NCBI GenBank assembly: GCA_044220975.1
Contig: JBGAPZ010000016.1
Coordinates: 5,706 to 69,705 of the forward strand
Length of the DNA stretch: 64,000 bases
Origin: SZUA-430 sp044220975
GTDB taxonomy: Bacteria; Pseudomonadota; Alphaproteobacteria; Micropepsales; Micropepsaceae
Direction of reading: 5' to 3'
In this document: positions 19,502-30,740 of the stretch, in pieces
How the letters are laid out: each line of letters opens with the position of its first letter
How positions within the stretch are numbered: position 1 is the first letter of the stretch
Program-made: the position numbers and the translations under genes
The notes under the pieces: model-generated
Seen by the model: the letters and a program-made list of their open reading frames with translations, nothing else
Databases searched by the model: none
What the model was told of the DNA's origin: nothing

Positions 19502-20735
19502 ATGACCCGGACGCACCGAAGGTTGTTGGGACCCTCGAACCGCTTCGACCGCTCATTCTGACCTTGGTCTGATGTTGACGTGGTCGGGTGCGGCCTTTGC
19601 CGCGCCGCAAACGCTGGTCACGGACGCCCGCATCGGCAAGCACGACGACCACACGCGTTTCGTCTTAGACGTTTCGCAGAAGGTCGATTTCAACGTTTTT
19701 ACGCTCGCAGACCCTTACAGGGTCGTCGTCGACTTTCCGGAAGTGGGTTGGCGCCTCGATACGGCGGCGGCGAAAAGTGCCGTCGACTGGCTAATGAAGG
19801 GCTATCGCTACGGTCTCTACCGCCCTGGCCGGTCGCGTCTGGTTGTCGACCTCAGCGGTCCGGCGACGCTTGCGAACAAGTTCCTCCTTCCGCCGGAGGG
19901 GCAGCGCCAGTACCGGTTGGTGCTTGATCTCGTGCCGACCGATCGCGCGACTTATCTGAAGTCGGCCGGCTGGCCAGCGACGGCGAGGGCGCTTCGCCCC
20001 CCACTTGAAGATCCGGCCATCGATCCGGCAGAATCCAAAACCGCGCAATGTGCAGCGCGTGATCGTCATCGATGCGGGCCATGGCGGTGTCGATCCTGGG
20101 GCGACCGGGGTGACGGAACCTTTGAGAAAGACCTCGTCCTGAGCTTGGCCAAGGAAGTCCGCAGGGCATTGGAAAACACCGGCAAGTACAAAGTTGTGAT
20201 GACACGCGACACTGACATCTTTCTGTCGCTCAAAGCGCGTGTAGCGGTCGGCAGGCGGGCGAGGGCGGATCTCTTTGTGTCGATCCATGCCGATTCGGCG
20301 CCAGGTTCCGAAGCGCGCGGTGCGTCGGTCTATACGCTGTCAGAAAAAGCCTCGGACAAAGAGGCTGAGGCGTTGGCGGCCGAGAACCAGTCCGACGTGA
20401 TCGCCGGCGTAGACCTGACGAATGAGTCGGATATCGTTACCAGCATCTTGATTGACCTGGCGCAGCGGGAAACCAAGAACAGCTCGGTAAAATTCGCCCA
20501 GGCGCTCGTGCCTGAGTTGCAGCATGTTAACAATGTCACAGCGAAGAAGCCATCGTTTTGCCGGATTTATGGTCTTGAAGGCGCCCGACGTGCCTTCGGT
20601 TCTGATCGAGGTTGGCTATCTTTCCAGTGTCCACGATGAGTCGGAGATGAAGACCCGTCGTTGGCGCGCGACATGGCGTCTGCGATTGGGAATGCGATCG
20701 GACGCGCACTTCAAGCCGGCCCGGCAAGAGCATAA
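19502..20735 (+). CDS. amiC: N-acetylmuramoyl-L-alanine amidase, AMIN plus Amidase_3 (frameshifted)
   Basis: A reconstructed protein of ~410 residues. The signal peptide is split: MTRTHRRLLGPSNRF from 19502, then LILTLV and LMLTWSGAAFA in other frames. An AMIN domain follows (~19600-19960: RFVLDVSQKVDFNVFTLADPYRVVVDFPEV). The Amidase_3 zinc residues are the His of IDAGHGGVDPGATG, the Glu of FEKDLVLS, the His of SIHADS and the catalytic Glu of VLIEVGY. The correct C-terminus reads ARDMASAIGNAIGRAL and ends at TAA 20733-20735. Frame changes occur near 19567, 20038, 20113, 20565 and 20655. It cleaves septal peptidoglycan and sits, as in many alphaproteobacteria, between rne and mrcA. Confidence 0.85.
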
Positions 20736-20813
20736 GGCCGATTTAGAACGGTAAGTGGGTGGGGGTGAAATGTACGAAAATTGCTGGAAAACGCGGCATT
20801 TTGTGCGCGCCTT

Positions 20814-20841
20814 ACGGGATTTTTCGCCTGGCGAAACCCGT
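20814..20841. repeat. Interrupted inverted repeat between amidase and PBP1A genes
   Basis: Inner arms TTTCGC/GCGAAA flank a 3-nt loop, and outer arms ACGGG/CCCGT pair around a small left-hand bulge, 11 bp in all. No T-tract follows on either strand, so a classical terminator is not supported. It lies 53 nt before the PBP1A start and could be an operator or mRNA hairpin. Confidence 0.35.
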
Positions 20842-20893
20842 CACCGTGATATAACGGCCGCAAGCGCGGTTTAGGCGCGGGATCGTTCAACAC

Positions 20894-23359
20894 ATGTATC
20901 GTTTTATCGCGTACACGCTTGGCGGGATCGCGGTTCTGATGATCTCGGTTTTCGCCGGGGTCGCACTGTACTTGTACAAGCTCAGTCAGGACCTTCCCGA
21001 CTATAAAAGGCTCGCAAATTATCAGCCGCCGATCACGACGCGCGTCTACGCGAACGACGGCGCGCTGATCGCTGAGTACGCGCGGAGCGGCGCTTGTTCG
21101 TGCCGATCGACTCGATACCGCGCCGCGTCATCGACGCGTTTCTGTCGGCCGAAGACAAAGACTTCTATTCACATCCCGGTGTCGACTTGAACGGCGTTAC
21201 GCGCGCCGTCGTCTCGAACGTGCAGAACTACATGTCGGGCGCCGGCCGCCGGCCTGAAGGCGCTTCGACGATCACGCAGCAGGTTGCGAAGAACTTCCTC
21301 TTGTCCAGCGAGCCAACGCTGGAGCGCAAGATCAAGGAATGGATGCTCGCGTTCCGCCTTGAGGACGCTTACAGCAAAGACAAGATTCTGGAGCTCTACC
21401 TCAACGAAATCTTCTTGGGATCAGGCTCCTACGGCGTGGCTGCTGCAGCGTACAATTACTTCGATAAGTCACTGGATCAGCTGACGGTTGCCGAGACCGC
21501 GTATCTGGCGGGCTTGCCGAAGGCGCCGAGCAACTATCACCCTGTGCGCAACTACCGCAAAGCGATCGAACGCCGGAACTGGGTAATCGAGCGCATGGCC
21601 GAGAACCAGTTCATCAGCGCCGAGGACTCGCAGAAAGCCGTGTCCGAGGATTTGATTCCGCATTTCCGCCCCGCGGGCGCGCAATCTGCGGAAGCGCAAT
21701 TCTTTGCGGAAGAAATCAGGCGGTGGATTCAGCAGAACTACGGCGACGCGTCGCTTTATGACGGCGGTCTCGCGGTTCGCTCCACGTTCGATCCGAAGCT
21801 GCAGCGCTACGGCGTGATGGCGTTGCGCAAGGGCCTTGTCGGTTACGACCGGCGCCACGGTTGGCGCGGTCCGGTATCGCGTGTCGATCTGGCGACGGAT
21901 TGGAAGAAGACGCTGAAGGACATGCCGTCGTTGGTCGACGTGACCGAATGGCGGCTTGCGGCCGTGACGGGTTATGGTGCGAACGAGGCTGTGCGTATTG
22001 GATTTGCAGATGGCACCGAGGGACGCATACCGCTCGCCGAAATGAAGTGGGCGCGCAAGTTCGTCACCGACGAACGAATGGGCGCCGAGCCGAAAAAGGC
22101 ATCCGAGGTCGTGACTCCTGGCGACGTGATCTACGTCGAGGCCCTCCCGAAGGCCGTCGACGGCAGCACGAACGACACCTATGCGCTGCGCCAGGTGCCG
22201 AAGGTCAACGGCGGCTTGTTGGCGATGGATCCGCACACGGGCCGCGTTCTCGCGCTGGTCGGTGGGTTTAGCTACTACGGCAGCGAGTTCGACCGCGCTT
22301 GGCAGGCGATGCGGCAGACGGGTTCGTCGTTCAAGCCGATCGTCTACGCTGCGGCGCTCGACATGGGTTACACGCCCTCAAGCATCGTGCTCGACGTGCC
22401 GTTCGTGGCGAGCCAGGGGCAGGGTTTGCCGATGTGGAGACCTGAGAACTACGGGATGAGCTACGCGGGTCCATCGACGCTGCGTGAAGGTCTCGAGAAG
22501 TCGCGCAACTTGATGACCGTTCGGATCGCCGCCGATATTGGTATGGAAAAGGTTGTCGAATACGCACGCAAGTTCGGTACGTCCGACAACATGTTGCCGG
22601 TGCTTGCGAACGCGCTTGGTTCAACGGAATCAACGCTTGTGCGCATGACGACGGCCTATTCGATGTTCGTGAATGGCGGTAAGCGCATCTATCCGGCGCT
22701 GGTCGATCGTCTTGGCAGGACCGCACGGCAAGACGATCTATCGCCACGACAAGCGTGTCTGCGAAGGCTGCAACAACGACGCTTGGGCGAACCAGGAAGA
22801 GCCGCTGATTTCGAACGACGCCGAAAACGTGATCGACACGCGCACCGCCTATCAAATCGTGCACATGCTGGAAGGCGTGGTCGAGCGCGGCACGGCGATG
22901 GTCGTGAAAGAGGTCGGTGTGCCGCTCGCCGGCAAGACGGGTACGACGAACGACTATAAGGACGCTTGGTTCGTAGGCTTTTCGCCGAATATGACCGTTG
23001 GCGTGTATATCGGTTTCGACCAGCCCTCCACGTTGGGCAAGGGCGAGACCGGCGGTACGAACTGCGCGCCGATCTTCAAAGAATTCATGAAGGAAGCCGT
23101 CGGCAAGCTGCCGCCAGTTCCGTTCCGCGTGCCGCCGGGCATTCGCTTGGTGCGCGTCGATCTGCACTCGGGTCAGCCATCGAGTGTCGGCACCGTGCTT
23201 GAAGCGTTTAAGGCTGGTACGGAGCCTGGCAGCGGTTATCACGCCCGCGGTGACCGGTTCGGGTCGGGCCTCGGCGTTGCGGCCGACGACGGGTCGTCGA
23301 CGGACTCGTCGGATGATACCGCCCCCAGCCAGAACAACGGCGACTGGGGCCTTTATTGA
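20894..23359 (+). CDS. mrcA: Penicillin-binding protein 1A, bifunctional (two frameshifts)
   Basis: About 820 residues. An N-terminal membrane anchor (MYRFIAYTLGGIAVLMISVFAGV) precedes a GT51 glycosyltransferase domain (AEDKDFYSHPGVD, EGASTITQQVAKN, KILELYLNEIFLGSGSYGV). The transpeptidase has SxxK in TGSSFKPIVYAA, SxN in EKSRNLMTVR, and KTG in LAGKTGTTNDYKD. Frame changes at ~21085 and ~22720 fall between otherwise contiguous homologous segments. It polymerises and cross-links peptidoglycan in the periplasm. The tail is Ser/Asp-rich and disordered. Order rne-amiC-mrcA-prfB is conserved in related genomes. Confidence 0.92.
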
Positions 23360-23366
23360 AACACGC

Positions 23367-23404
23367 TTGAGATTTTTTCGGGCGCGACGATATAAGTCGC
23401 GCCC
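23367..23404 (+). promoter_or_regulatory. Predicted prfB promoter with GC-rich palindrome around the -10 box
   Basis: TTGAGA (23367-23372) and TATAAG (23391-23396) are 18 nt apart, giving a start ~30 nt before the prfB ATG. The -10 box lies within a perfect inverted repeat: GGGCGCGAC (23380-23388), 7-nt spacer, GTCGCGCCC (23396-23404). There is no T-run after it on the plus strand, so a terminator of the upstream gene is less likely. Confidence 0.45.
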
Positions 23405-23430
23405 TTCGAATTTGTGCGGACACGACAGAC

Positions 23431-24565
23431 ATGCGTGCAGAAATGCAGACCATCGCCGAGCAGATTCAGCAGTCGCTGGCGCTGCTGAGGAGGCATCTTT
23501 GACCCGGACGCCGCACGCCGCCGCCTGGACGAACTGAACGCGAAAGCGGAAGACCCGAAATTCTGGAATGATTCCGCGAACGCGCAAAAGCTTATGCGCG
23601 AGCGGAACAAGATCGAGAAAGCGCTGGGCGACTACATCGCGCTTGAGACCACGCTTCGCGATACGTCCGAGATGATCGACCTTGCTGCGGGCGAAGGCGA
23701 CGCGGCACTCGTGCGCGAGTCCGAAGATGCCTTGCGGGCGCTTGCGGCACGGGCGGCGGAACTCGAGATGCAGTCGCTGTTTTCGGGCGAGGCCGACAGC
23801 AACGATTGCTACATCGAAATCCACGCGGGAGCGGGTGGCACTGAGAGCCAGGATTGGGCCTCGATGCTGTTTCGCATGTATACGCGCTGGGCGGAGCGAC
23901 ATGGATACAAAGTCGACTTCATAGAAGAGAGCGCCGGTGAAGAAGCCGGCATCAAGTCCGCAACGATTCTGGTCAAAGGCGAGAACGCGTTCGGTTGGGC
24001 CAAGACCGAGTCGGGCGTGCACCGGCTGGTGCGTATTTCGCCGTTTGATTCGAACGCGCGCCGACATACGAGCTTTGCCAGCGTGTGGGTTTATCCCGTT
24101 GTGGACGACACCATTGAGGTCGATGTGCAGGACAAGGATCTGCGTATCGATACCTATCGGGCGAGCGGTGCTGGCGGGCAGCACGTGAACAAGACAGAAA
24201 GCGCGATCCGGATTACGCACATACCCTCGGGGATCGTGGTGTCGTGCCAGAATGATCGGTCGCAGCACAAAAACAGGGCTACTGCCTTCGCGATGCTGCG
24301 GTCGCGGCTTTACGAGTTGGAGCTTGAAAAGCGGGAGGCGGCGGCGAGTGCGCTCAATGCGACGAAGTCGGAGATTGGTTGGGGGCACCAGATCCGGTCT
24401 TACGTGCTGCAGCCGTATCAGCTGGTAAAGGACTTGCGCACGGGGGCACAGAGCTACAGCCCGCAGGACGTGTTGGACGGCGAGCTTGACCCGTTCATGC
24501 AGGCATCGCTCGCCCAACGCTTAAAGGGCGGCGCTGATGCACCGCCCATTGAAGACTTGGACTAG
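23431..24565 (+). CDS. prfB: Peptide chain release factor 2, expressed by programmed +1 frameshift
   Basis: The first 23 codons (MRAEMQTIAEQIQQSLALLRRHL) end at an in-frame TGA (23500-23502), embedded in AGGAGG-CAT-CTT-TGA-C. This has the same spacing as the E. coli RF2 autoregulatory site: internal Shine-Dalgarno, slippery CTT, weak TGA-C stop. After a +1 shift the frame reads DPDAARRRLDELNAKAEDPKFWND and runs to 24565, 377 residues in all. RF2 features are the SPF motif (VRISPFDSNARRHTSFASV) and GGQ (SGAGGQHVNKTESA). It releases peptides at UGA/UAA, so low RF2 promotes its own synthesis. Unlike the other frame breaks in this window, this one is genuine. Confidence 0.95.
23488..23503 (+). 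promoter_or_regulatory. RF2 programmed +1 frameshift site
   Basis: AGGAGG (23488-23493), CAT, CTT (23497-23499), TGA (23500-23502), C. The internal Shine-Dalgarno sits three nucleotides before the CTT P-site codon, matching the known autoregulatory element of bacterial prfB. Confidence 0.93.
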
Positions 24566-24579
24566 GAATTTAGACCGGC

Positions 24580-25152
24580 TTATTGGCCGGACTTGATCGC
24601 GCCGAGCAAGCTGCCTGTACTGGTCGTGCGGGTCGTCGAACCCGGACGGCCAAAGATACCAGCTGCAGGTTGTACCGGTTGGGACTGCGTTCCTAGATCG
24701 CGTTTTGCGTCGAACGTGGCGCGAGGTTCCGGCTTGCCGGCGACTTCGGCGAGCGGGTCAGCGCAGTGGCGGCAGCTGCCTTCGAAGAATGCGCCGATCT
24801 CGACCGCGAGAGATTCGTGTAGGATCGTGCCTTCCATGTGACACGTACCGGACAGGTGAACTTTGCGCGCGCGGACGATGCCCTGGACGCGACCGCGGAT
24901 CGTGCACTCCTCAGCGACGATCTCGCCTTCGAAGTTTGCTTTCTCGCCGATGGTGACGGAGCCTGAGCGAATGTCGCCGTCGACACGCCCATCGATCTGA
25001 ATATCGCCCGTCGACGTGAGCGTTCCGATGACCACTAAGTCATTGGAAATAATTGACGGCGCCGCTCTTCCCATGCCCTTGCGTCCCGTCGGAACGGGAA
25101 GATGATCCATGGGCGTATTTGAGCCGCCCTTGCCGCTACCCTTTGAAAACAT
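24580..25152 (-). CDS. bacA: Bactofilin family cytoskeletal protein
   Basis: About 190 residues from ATG 25152 (MFSKGSGKGG). The central beta-helical bactofilin domain (~35-140) shows the family pattern SIISNDLVVIGTLTSTGDIQIDGRVDGDI...EGEIVAEECTIRGRVQGIVRARKVHL, and is flanked by disordered tails. Bactofilins polymerise without nucleotide at the inner membrane and position cell-wall enzymes. The start lies inside the last codons of the upstream M23 peptidase gene (17-nt overlap), so the two are translationally coupled. In-frame upstream ATGs (25194, 25167) lack a better ribosome site. Confidence 0.93.
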   Translation of the reverse strand: MFSKGSGKGGSNTPMDHLPVPTGRKGMGRAAPSIISNDLVVIGTLTSTGDIQIDGRVDGDIRSGSVTIGEKANFEGEIVAEECTIRGRVQGIVRARKVHLSGTCHMEGTILHESLAVEIGAFFEGSCRHCADPLAEVAGKPEPRATFDAKRDLGTQSQPVQPAAGIFGRPGSTTRTTSTGSLLGAIKSGQ

Positions 25153-26500
25153 TTCGCCCCGCATCGAAGAATTTGGTCGGATCGCGGACGACATCGTTGA
25201 ACCAAATCTCGTAGTGAAGATGTGGTCCGGTGCTCCGCCCGCTGGAGCCCATCGTAGCTATTTTCTGACGGAATGCCACCTGATCCCCGGCCTTCACGAA
25301 GGCGCTTTGGAGGTGGCCATACCGGGTGCGAATCCCGCGCCCATGGTCGATTTCAACCATCAAGCCATAGGGTCCGCGCCGTTCTGCGGCGATAACCCTG
25401 CCTGGCGCGGTCGCCAGGATCGAGGTGCCGAATTCGCCCGCCATGTCGGCACCGGAATGAAAAGCGACGCGGCCGGTGAACGGATCGACGCGGTAACCGA
25501 AACCGCTGGTTGAACGGTATTGTCCGTGGTGGACGGGGGTCACCAGAGGGATGCGCGAGACTGCAACGGTCAACGCATCAAGGCGGCCATAAGACTCTGC
25601 GATATCCGCAAATTGACGGTCGAACTCATCAGTCACCCCGTCGATCTTCGCTGCACGCACTTCGGCGATCAGCGGGCCACCACGGCCGGTGAAGGCGCGG
25701 ACACCAACTTGCTGGGCTACCTGATCGACATTCAGGCCGGTCATCTGGACGATGCGGGCATACCGGTCGATCTGGACGCCGGCGCCGTCGCGGAGTTCAC
25801 CCAGCAGCGCGAGCTGTTGTTTCTTGACCGTGTTTAGGCGGTCTTCGAGTGCCGCGATCCGTTGGACTACGTAATTCTTGCCCAGCGCGCTCTTGCCGGG
25901 GATGCCGCCGCCAGCCGGTTGGCGGACGGCGCTGGCTACGACGGCAATCGTAGAATCGGCGATCGTGTCGCTGCCGCGGCTTTGACGAACGGCGGGCTCG
26001 GCCTCGGCGAGTTGAACGACGAGCGTGTTCGACCCGTCGGGGCTTTCGGGACGCGTATAGCTTGGGCCCATGTAGGCGCCCATGTCGGCGACCTGGCGGC
26101 GTACGTCGCGCACGCTCTTGTCCATCGCCTGCTTTTGCATCAACAGGGCGGTCAACTGGCGGTGCTTGGATTCAAGGTCGCGGGTGGCGTTCTGGAAGCG
26201 CTCTTCGGCGAGCACGAGGAGGCCGTTCAGTTCGTCGTAGGCCAACTGCATTTGCGAGACGCGGCCTTCGTAGGCGGCCTGCATACTGGCGTAGCGCTGA
26301 TCTTTGGTGGCGATAATCTGTTCTTTGAAGATCACGACCACTGACGAGTAGGCGACCCAAACCAGGATGAACAGCGTCGCCACCGCAACGGTCATTTGGA
26401 AGGCGGGCGTGAACTCGAAGAACTGAACCGAACCGCGGCTGCGGAGGTAGAACTGGCGATGTGGGAACAACCGGTGCGAGAGCGCCGCGAAACGGGACAT
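25136..26500 (-). CDS. M23 family peptidoglycan endopeptidase, membrane anchored, coiled coil
   Basis: 454 residues. A short cytoplasmic tail, one membrane helix (~34-58), a periplasmic coiled coil (~65-135) and a C-terminal LytM/M23 domain. The zinc and catalytic residues are in FHSGADMAG (HxxxD) and GPHLHYEIW (HxH), with SGFGYRVDPFTG preceding them. Pairing with bactofilin matches the known bactofilin-LmdC type arrangement in stalked and budding alphaproteobacteria, where the peptidase localises to sites of membrane curvature. The role in shape is inferred from family and context. Confidence 0.92.
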   Translation of the reverse strand: MSRFAALSHRLFPHRQFYLRSRGSVQFFEFTPAFQMTVAVATLFILVWVAYSSVVVIFKEQIIATKDQRYASMQAAYEGRVSQMQLAYDELNGLLVLAEERFQNATRDLESKHRQLTALLMQKQAMDKSVRDVRRQVADMGAYMGPSYTRPESPDGSNTLVVQLAEAEPAVRQSRGSDTIADSTIAVVASAVRQPAGGGIPGKSALGKNYVVQRIAALEDRLNTVKKQQLALLGELRDGAGVQIDRYARIVQMTGLNVDQVAQQVGVRAFTGRGGPLIAEVRAAKIDGVTDEFDRQFADIAESYGRLDALTVAVSRIPLVTPVHHGQYRSTSGFGYRVDPFTGRVAFHSGADMAGEFGTSILATAPGRVIAAERRGPYGLMVEIDHGRGIRTRYGHLQSAFVKAGDQVAFRQKIATMGSSGRSTGPHLHYEIWFNDVVRDPTKFFDAGRNVFKG

Positions 26501-26668
26501 CCGACAACCTCAACTTATGCAATGCTGGAAGGTGTCCGTAGGTGGATAAGTCCGCCTACAGCTCGCGCCCCCAGCCAACTCGGGAAGCCTCAGTAATTGT
26601 TACGGATTTGCAGCTTTTCGCCAAGCTGTAGAAATCGCTCAAACCTTACAACTTTTTTAGGAATGCGC

Positions 26669-27139
26669 TCACAGCGACTTGACTGCGGACAATACCTCTT
26701 CCACGTGTCCGGGGACGCGCACTTTCCGCCAGATTTTGGCCAGTTTTCCCTTGCTATCGATGAGGAAGGTGGAGCGGTCGATTCCCATGTACTTGCGGCC
26801 GTACATGCTTTTTTCGACCCACGAGCCATATGATTCTATGACTTTGCCTTCCGGATCGGAGGCAAGGATCAGCGAAAGGTCGTGCTTTTTCTTGAACTTG
26901 TCGTGGGAGGCGACCGTGTCTTTCGATACGCCAATAACCGCCGCTCCGGCCTTCTTGAAAGCGCTCGCGGCGGCGCTGAAACCTACGGCCTCGGTCGTGC
27001 AGCCGGGCGTGTCGTCCTTAGGGTAAAAATAGAGGACGGTGGGTTTGCCAACGAAATCTTTGAGGGACACCTTCTTGCTGCCGTCGGTTTCAAGCGTGAA
27101 GGCTGGTGCCTTGTCGCCCTCTGCGAGTGACTTTGCCAT
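26669..27139 (-). CDS. bcp: Thioredoxin-dependent peroxiredoxin, Bcp/PrxQ family
   Basis: About 156 residues from ATG 27139 (MAKSLAEGDKAPAFTLETDG); an ATG at 27148 is also possible. The peroxidatic cysteine is in PKDDTPGCTTEAVGFS. The residue five positions later, cysteine in two-cysteine PrxQ proteins, is valine here, so it behaves like a one-Cys type. It reduces hydroperoxides in the cytoplasm. Confidence 0.93.
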   Translation of the reverse strand: MAKSLAEGDKAPAFTLETDGSKKVSLKDFVGKPTVLYFYPKDDTPGCTTEAVGFSAAASAFKKAGAAVIGVSKDTVASHDKFKKKHDLSLILASDPEGKVIESYGSWVEKSMYGRKYMGIDRSTFLIDSKGKLAKIWRKVRVPGHVEEVLSAVKSL

Positions 27140-27285
27140 GGGGCTCATCCCGTTTTTTGTTGGTCGGCTTTGAAGCAGTTTTCCATACCGAAACCAAGCC
27201 TTAGCTGGCATTGTCAGGTGGGCGGGCGACTGAGCGTGGTAGGTTGCGCTGCTTGCCTGGGCCTCGAGCTTCAGGCTGTTGGCCC

Positions 27286-30200
27286 ATGTCCGTAGCGAGG
27301 GTTGGTTTGATCAGCCGTCGCGCAAAGATCGCCTCGCTTGTCCGCCGCGGTCGGGCTGGGCGTTGTCGTGCTGGGCGTGGGACTGTTCGCACTGGCGGCT
27401 GAACAGCGGCGGCTCAGTGCCGATCGGTTTGTTCGATGCCGCGCATCGAAAGCGGCCATCAACGACAATCGAACAGGCGGTGGATCTGGGCGACGACGCG
27501 GTCGTTCAGCGGAACGAAGGTCGCGCTTACTTTCGTTCGACAACGTTGAGGCCCCAGCGACCGGAACAGCAGCGTCGTCGCACGTGCCACGGTGGCGTGC
27601 ACTTTCCGCGCCTGCGCTGCGAATGGCGAAATCGCGCCGATGAACGTCGAGATCGTCGAGATGCAAGCGCACCGATCGTTCGGCGCAAGGACAACGGATT
27701 TCAACAGCCTTCAAGTCAACGACACGACGTCGCGCGGGTGAGCGAAGAAGACATAAAGCCCGGCATGACGCCAGGCCGCTGTGCAGGCGATGCTGAATCC
27801 CAAGCCGGACGATGCGTTGTCGCGCTATCTGACGCGCTTTGCGATCATCGACGCAAAGCTCACGTTGTTCGACGAGGAAACGAAGTCCTATTGGACCGCC
27901 GACAAGGCTTCGCTCGCGTTCGATCGCAAGTCGGGCGGCGTCGTGGTGTCGGTGAATGCGCCGGTCAAGCTGCCTGACAAATCGACTTGGTTGTTTACGG
28001 CGGCCGGGCGCTACACGAACGGGAGCGAGCACGTGTCGCTTGAAGCCGCGTTCAAGCCGGTGCGGCTTAGCTTGCTTGCGGCCAGCGGTACCGGGCTCAA
28101 GGCGCTCGCAGGGTTCAACATCCCGGTGCAGGGCAATGCGACGTGCGATCTTGCGATCGCTGGAACGCTGGGCCGTTGCAAGCTTTGGCTGAATGCGGGC
28201 GCAGGCGAGCTCAAACTACCGGCGCTGAAGCACGATCCAATTCACTTGAAGAGTGGGGCGCTGACCGTCGAGCTCGATTTTCCTTCGAAGCGCTATTCGA
28301 TTGAAGAGATGACGTGGGTGGGCAACACCATCCGCGGCAAGGTGACCGGTGACGGTGCCTTCGCGTTCGCGAACGATGGTGCGTTGCAATCGCTAAGCGC
28401 AGATTGGACGGCGGAGGACATCACGATCGATGCGCCGAATGTGTTCGACGGCGGGCTTGCGCTTGAGATGATGAAGTTTCGCGGCACCTTCGACGCGCCG
28501 CGCAAGCATCTGGCGATCGACGAAATTCATGCGACCAAGGGCGAGTTCGACCTTTCGCTCGCCGGCGAGCTGCAGGACAACCCGGTTTCGCGCGGCGTCG
28601 TGCTGAATGGCGGATTCAAAAACCTGACGGTCGAAGGGCCTGAAGCGTTTGTGAAGCGGCGGGTGCGGCGCCGGGTGCGCTGATTGGGTCATTACGAACG
28701 CCCATGAGGTTTGATCCGCAACGCCACCGTTGCCGTGAACATCGCGCCGGGTGCGATCGTCGACGAGAAGATTCCCGACGAGATGTTGAACGTCGTCATG
28801 TCGCTGGAGGGCGTGAAGGCTACCTATCTGGAAGGGTTGCCGGACCTGACGAATGCAGGGGAACCACGACCGCGTTCGGCGATACGTTCAAGATGGATCT
28901 TACGGGCGGCAACATCGGCCGGTTGATGTTGTCCAACGGTTCGGTCGTGATCCCCGAGCTGCATAAGCGCGGAACGGTGGGCACGATTGCCGGCACGGTG
29001 ACGGGCCCAACGAACGAACTCTTGGCCGTGATCGACAAGCCGCGGCTTGGCTATCCGTCGCGGTACGGCATCAAGCCGGCGGAGGCAGGCGGCACGTCGA
29101 ACGTGAAGTTCACGTTCGCTATCCCGATGTTGAAGGATCTGAACGCGGACAATGTCGGCATCGATGTCGATGGCGACTTCAAAGACGTGAAGCTGCCGGT
29201 GAACGAACAGCTGAGGCTGACCGGCGGCGTCTTCAATGTGAAGCTCACCGGAAAAGGTATGAAGGCGCACGGTGCGGTGCAAGTGAACACGGCGCCCATG
29301 GGCTTCACCTGGACGGAAGACTTCACCGGGACCGCACCGATCGGCACGCGCATCGACGTCACGTCGACGTTGAACAGTGCTGGCGGCGGCACTCGGGTTT
29401 CGGCATGGACGGCTACATCCAGGGCGAAGCCGCGCTCGTTGCGACGTTCTCGGGCCGCGGCGGTAAGTTTCAGAAGGCCACAATCGATGCCGACCTCACG
29501 GGCGCGCGTTTGGCCGCGCCTGAGCTTGGATGGGCCAAGCCCGAGGATGCGAACGCAAGCCTCAAAGCCGATATCGTGTTTCGAACCGACAAAACGATCG
29601 AGATTGCCAATATCAATGCGACCGGTCCCGGTCTGAAAGCGATGGGGCGGCTGGTTATTGGCGGCGGCAAAGTGCGCGAGGCGGAGTTCAAAAAGCTGCA
29701 ATTGGGCCCGCGCAATGATTTTACACTGACCTATCGCGACGATGATGTGGCCGGGCTCATCTTCAATGCGAAGGGCCGCGTGATCGATGCGGGCGGCTTC
29801 CTCGAGTCCAACGAGGATGACGAGCCGAAGGCTGGCGCGAAGGCTGAACGTCGGCGGCCGATCTCAATCAAAGCAGACCTCGACCTTGCATATCTTCAGG
29901 GCGACGTTTGGTTCACCGGGTTGAAGTTCGAATATGGCAGTGACGGCGAGCGGCTGACCGCATTTAAGGCCGACGCGTCGGCGGATGCCGCGAACGTGCG
30001 CGGCGAGATGATCCGAGGTTCTGAGAACTCGCGGAAGATCAAACTGCAGACGGCGGACGCCGGGCGCTTGCTTCGCGCGGTCACGGGGTTTCGCAGCGTG
30101 ATCGGCGGCGATCTTTCGCTGATCGTCGACCTTTCGCCGATGCCCGGTCCAGGCCAATCGCCCGCTGCGGCGCCATCGCAGTACGACGGTGTGCTGAAGA

Positions 30201-30740
30201 TCGAGAAATTCAAAATCGTGAACCAGCCGTTCGTGGCGCGGTTGCTGGCGGGCCGGTTCGTTCACCGGATTGGACGACTTGATGCGCGGTGGCAGGGGAA
30301 TTACGTTCTCGAAGCTGGAGCAGGTGTTCCAGGGCCGCGGCGACCTCATTACGCTGACGAGCGGCCGGGCCGCCGGTCCCGCTATCGGGTTGACGGCGCA
30401 AGGCACGATCAACCGTGGGAGCAGCCGCATCGACCTGAACGGAACGATCGTACCGCTTTACGGTCTCAACAGTGTGTTCGGCGATGTCCCGCTGATCGGC
30501 GACATTTTGGGTTCGCGAGACGGCGAAGGAATCTTTGGCGTGACGTATGGCGTCTCGGGGCCGGTGGACGAGCTTCGCATTGCTGTGAACCCGATCTCGA
30601 TGCTGGCGCCGGGCTTTTTGCGCAAGATCTTTCAGATGGGGCCGACGCCGCAAGCCGCGGCACCCATGGCGGCGCCGCAGTCCAAGCCGGACGCGCAGCA
30701 GCAGAAAACCCCAGCCGCGCAGGACGTCAAGACGAACTAA
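27286..30740 (+). CDS. AsmA-like/DUF3971 (YhdP-type) inter-membrane protein, heavily frameshifted
   Basis: ATG 27286 (MSVARVGLISRRAKIASLVRR) leads into a membrane anchor (AVGLGVVVLGVGLFALAAW). Segments in several frames then join: DUF3971-type repeats at 27781-28683, a middle part at 28711-29400, and an AsmA-C part at 29405-30290, ending with 30270-30740 (GLTAQGTINRGSSRIDLNGTIVPLYGLNSVFGDVPLIGDILGSRDGEGIFGVTYGVSGP), a hallmark of the family C-terminus. Total ~1150 residues. YhdP/TamB-like proteins form long grooves that move phospholipids between membranes. At least eight indels, densest at 27360-27780, make the exact sequence unreliable. Confidence 0.8.

Noticed and set aside
22331..24517. 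728-codon open frame on the minus strand opposite PBP1A and prfB
   Set aside because: The plus strand encodes clear PBP1A and RF2 motifs. The antisense frame is Arg/His/Ala-rich with no domain, as expected of antisense frames in high-GC genes.
26535..26546. DnaA-box-like TTATCCACC (minus strand) as an origin element
   Set aside because: A single 8/9 match with no cluster, AT-rich unwinding region or dnaA/dnaN neighbourhood.
26610..26628. CAGCTT/AAGCTG inverted repeat as terminator of bcp
   Set aside because: Only 6 bp and no T-run follows on the minus strand.
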